NCBI GenBank assembly: GCA_009840005.1
Contig: VXOR01000058.1
Coordinates: forward strand, 1 to 41,706
Length of the DNA: 41,706 nt
DNA from: Gemmatimonadota bacterium
GTDB taxonomy: Bacteria > Latescibacterota > UBA2968 > UBA8231
Reading direction: 5' to 3'
Shown: positions 40,424 to 41,706 of the stretch, in pieces
Position numbering within the stretch: position 1 is the stretch's first letter
How the letters are laid out: the number at the start of each line of letters is the position of its first letter
Program-made: the position numbers and the translations under genes
The notes under the pieces: generated by a model
What the model was told of the DNA's origin: nothing
Databases searched by the model: none
Seen by the model: the letters and a program-made list of their open reading frames with translations, nothing else

Positions 40424-41630
40424 TTCTCAGTTCCTGCAAAGCATCTATTAGTTGATCTACATGGTCAAAGCCGTTGCAGATGTGGGTGGAAACGCGCATC
40501 CAGTGTCCATTATCGCTTTTTGCCGTCGGCGCAGTGATTCGGTATCGCTCATAAAGATTTAGGTCGTCGAATCCGGAGAGGTGGAAGGCTGAAATGGACC
40601 CGGAGAGGGCGGATGCGGAGGGGGTGAGCTGTTTTGCCCAGCCAGTTGCAGCTAAGCGATCCCGCAGATAGGCCGCTAACTGGCGACCCCGTTGCCGAAT
40701 CCGCTCCTTGCCAATCGCCTCTTGAAATTCAATCGCCGTGCCGACGGCGGCAAAACAGGCTTGGTCCCGGGTCCCCCAGTTTTCAATGCCCCACATAAAT
40801 GGGCGGTCATTGATTCGCAGAATGCCATCTGCTCCCCTTTTCGCGCCTTCTCGGCTGTATCCCCAACTTACAACAACGTGATTGAGCTGTTCTTGGCCCG
40901 CAGGCGAAGCGTAAAAAAATCCAGTGCCCTTGGGCGCACACAGCCATTTGTGACAGTTGCCGCCGTAAAAGTCGCAGCCGAGATCCAACAGGTCCAGTGG
41001 GATCATGCCCGGAGCGTGTGCGCCATCTGCTACAATCAGCGCTCCGCGGTCGTGTGCCAGTCGGGCGAGGGCTTTGATGGGAGTAATCAGGCCCGTACCA
41101 GTGGTGATATGGCTGCATAAGACCAGCCTGGTGCGGTCTGTAAATTCGCGGTCAAAAGCGTTCAGGATATCTTCAGGGCGTTCGGGAGAGACGGGAATTT
41201 GGGCGCGTTTGACCACTACACCGCGGCGACGTTCGGCCAAGTGCAGACAGTTGTCAATAGCGCCGTATTCTTGGTTTGACGCGAGGATTTCGTCGCCCGG
41301 ACGCCAATCCAGTCCGTGCACTGCCATGTTGATGGCCATAGTAACATTGGCAGCAAAGGCAATGTCCTCTGCTGGCGCTTTGATAAAGGAACCTAGACGA
41401 GCGCGAGCGTCATCTACAACACCGTAATATTTTCCTCGATGCCGGGTGGGGCTGCGTTCAACATCTTCTAGGATTTCCAGCATTTTCTCGAATACGGGCT
41501 TAGGCTGTGAGCCAAAAGAGCCAGTGTTGAGATAGATTTCATCCGGCGCGATCATGTACTGGTCGCGAATCGACTGCCAGTAGGCTTCTTCTTTCGCCGA
41601 GGTTGGCCAAGCCGCGCAGAGATGGGTCAA
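40416..41630 (-). CDS. Class V aminotransferase-fold enzyme (isopenicillin-N-epimerase-like)
   Basis: The 404-residue PLP protein has IYLNTGSFGSQPKPV (32-46), AANVTMAINMAVHGL, SNQEYGAIDN, VADGAHAPGM (D202 and H205) and GGNCHKWLCAPKGTGF with PLP lysine K228. This group includes cysteine desulfurases and isopenicillin N epimerases; EIYLNTG and the HKWL context favour the epimerase-like branch. The start is taken as TTG 41630, with GAGG eleven bases upstream; no better start is in frame. It is coupled to the AAC(3)-family gene, suggesting modification of one amino compound. Confidence 0.87.
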   Translation of the reverse strand: MTHLCAAWPTSAKEEAYWQSIRDQYMIAPDEIYLNTGSFGSQPKPVFEKMLEILEDVERSPTRHRGKYYGVVDDARARLGSFIKAPAEDIAFAANVTMAINMAVHGLDWRPGDEILASNQEYGAIDNCLHLAERRRGVVVKRAQIPVSPERPEDILNAFDREFTDRTRLVLCSHITTGTGLITPIKALARLAHDRGALIVADGAHAPGMIPLDLLDLGCDFYGGNCHKWLCAPKGTGFFYASPAGQEQLNHVVVSWGYSREGAKRGADGILRINDRPFMWGIENWGTRDQACFAAVGTAIEFQEAIGKERIRQRGRQLAAYLRDRLAATGWAKQLTPSASALSGSISAFHLSGFDDLNLYERYRITAPTAKSDNGHWMRVSTHICNGFDHVDQLIDALQELRNE

Positions 41631-41668
41631 GGTTCCATTTTCCTCTAAAGTGGCGTTGTTGCATGAAT

Positions 41669-41683
41669 CATACCGGGGGTATG
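41669..41683. repeat. Short palindrome upstream of the aminotransferase
   Basis: CATACC and GGTATG flank GGG, 39 bases upstream of the aminotransferase start. It could be an operator, or a terminator for a gene to the right of the window. Confidence 0.35.
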
Positions 41684-41706
41684 GTTTTGGCCTGTTGTTT
41701 GTTTGT

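Overview
The window comes from a diderm bacterium with GC-rich coding sequence. It encodes a TonB-dependent outer-membrane receptor, outer-membrane lipoproteins including an LpoB-type protein, and a small outer-membrane barrel. A secreted subtilase ends in a FlgD-Ig/type-9-like C-terminal domain, a tail common in FCB-superphylum lineages. An uncultured FCB-like lineage (for example Latescibacterota-like) is my best guess, but it is an inference from gene style only. TTG and GTG starts are frequent and Shine-Dalgarno sites of the AAGGAG type are usually easy to see.

Layout. 1-488: start of a PD-(D/E)XK restriction-type nuclease, cut by the window edge. 518-1831: inositol-3-phosphate synthase. 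2074-4076 (minus): DusB, a NIPSNAP-like protein and 5-formyl-THF cyclo-ligase. 4274-8352 (plus): uppS-cdsA-rseP-queG, a cell-envelope cluster without the dxr often found in it. 8452-9375 (minus): ftsY. 9656-12226: TonB receptor with its own promoter and a strong terminator. 12447-14084: PLP decarboxylase. 14090-18940 (minus): sugar isomerase, SDR, formate-THF ligase and an unusual K+-channel-like protein. 19083-20165: Gfo/Idh/MocA oxidoreductase.

20166-22750 is an accessory island. It holds an Xre-ImmA/IrrE protease coupled to a PIN-like protein and a BrnT/BrnA toxin-antitoxin pair, interleaved with short exact pieces of the neighbouring oxidoreductase gene. One piece is fused in frame to a Sel1-repeat fragment. 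22740-25859 (minus): GMC oxidoreductase and a flavin disulfide reductase. 25928-27124: exported TPR protein. 27099-28931 (minus): ClC protein lacking both glutamates needed for H+ coupling. 28924-32443: subtilase plus lipoprotein, apparently inserted between the ClC gene and a gfo-trmH operon; a collapsed copy of gfo-trmH remains at the ClC-side edge. 34372-37854: operon for two lipoproteins, a periplasmic protein and an outer-membrane barrel. 37922-41630: nitrilase-family hydrolase, HAD phosphatase, AAC(3)-family protein and a class V aminotransferase.

The strongest unexplained signals are four. (1) Dispersed small inverted-repeat elements whose ends contain the stop codons of flanking genes. 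(2) Two mosaic mini-ORFs built in frame from pieces of nearby genes. (3) A channel with selectivity filter TGGYA and an extracellular two-repeat insert. (4) A ClC protein with Gln and Val at the two proton-coupling positions. No rRNA, tRNA, CRISPR array or insertion sequence with a transposase gene was seen.
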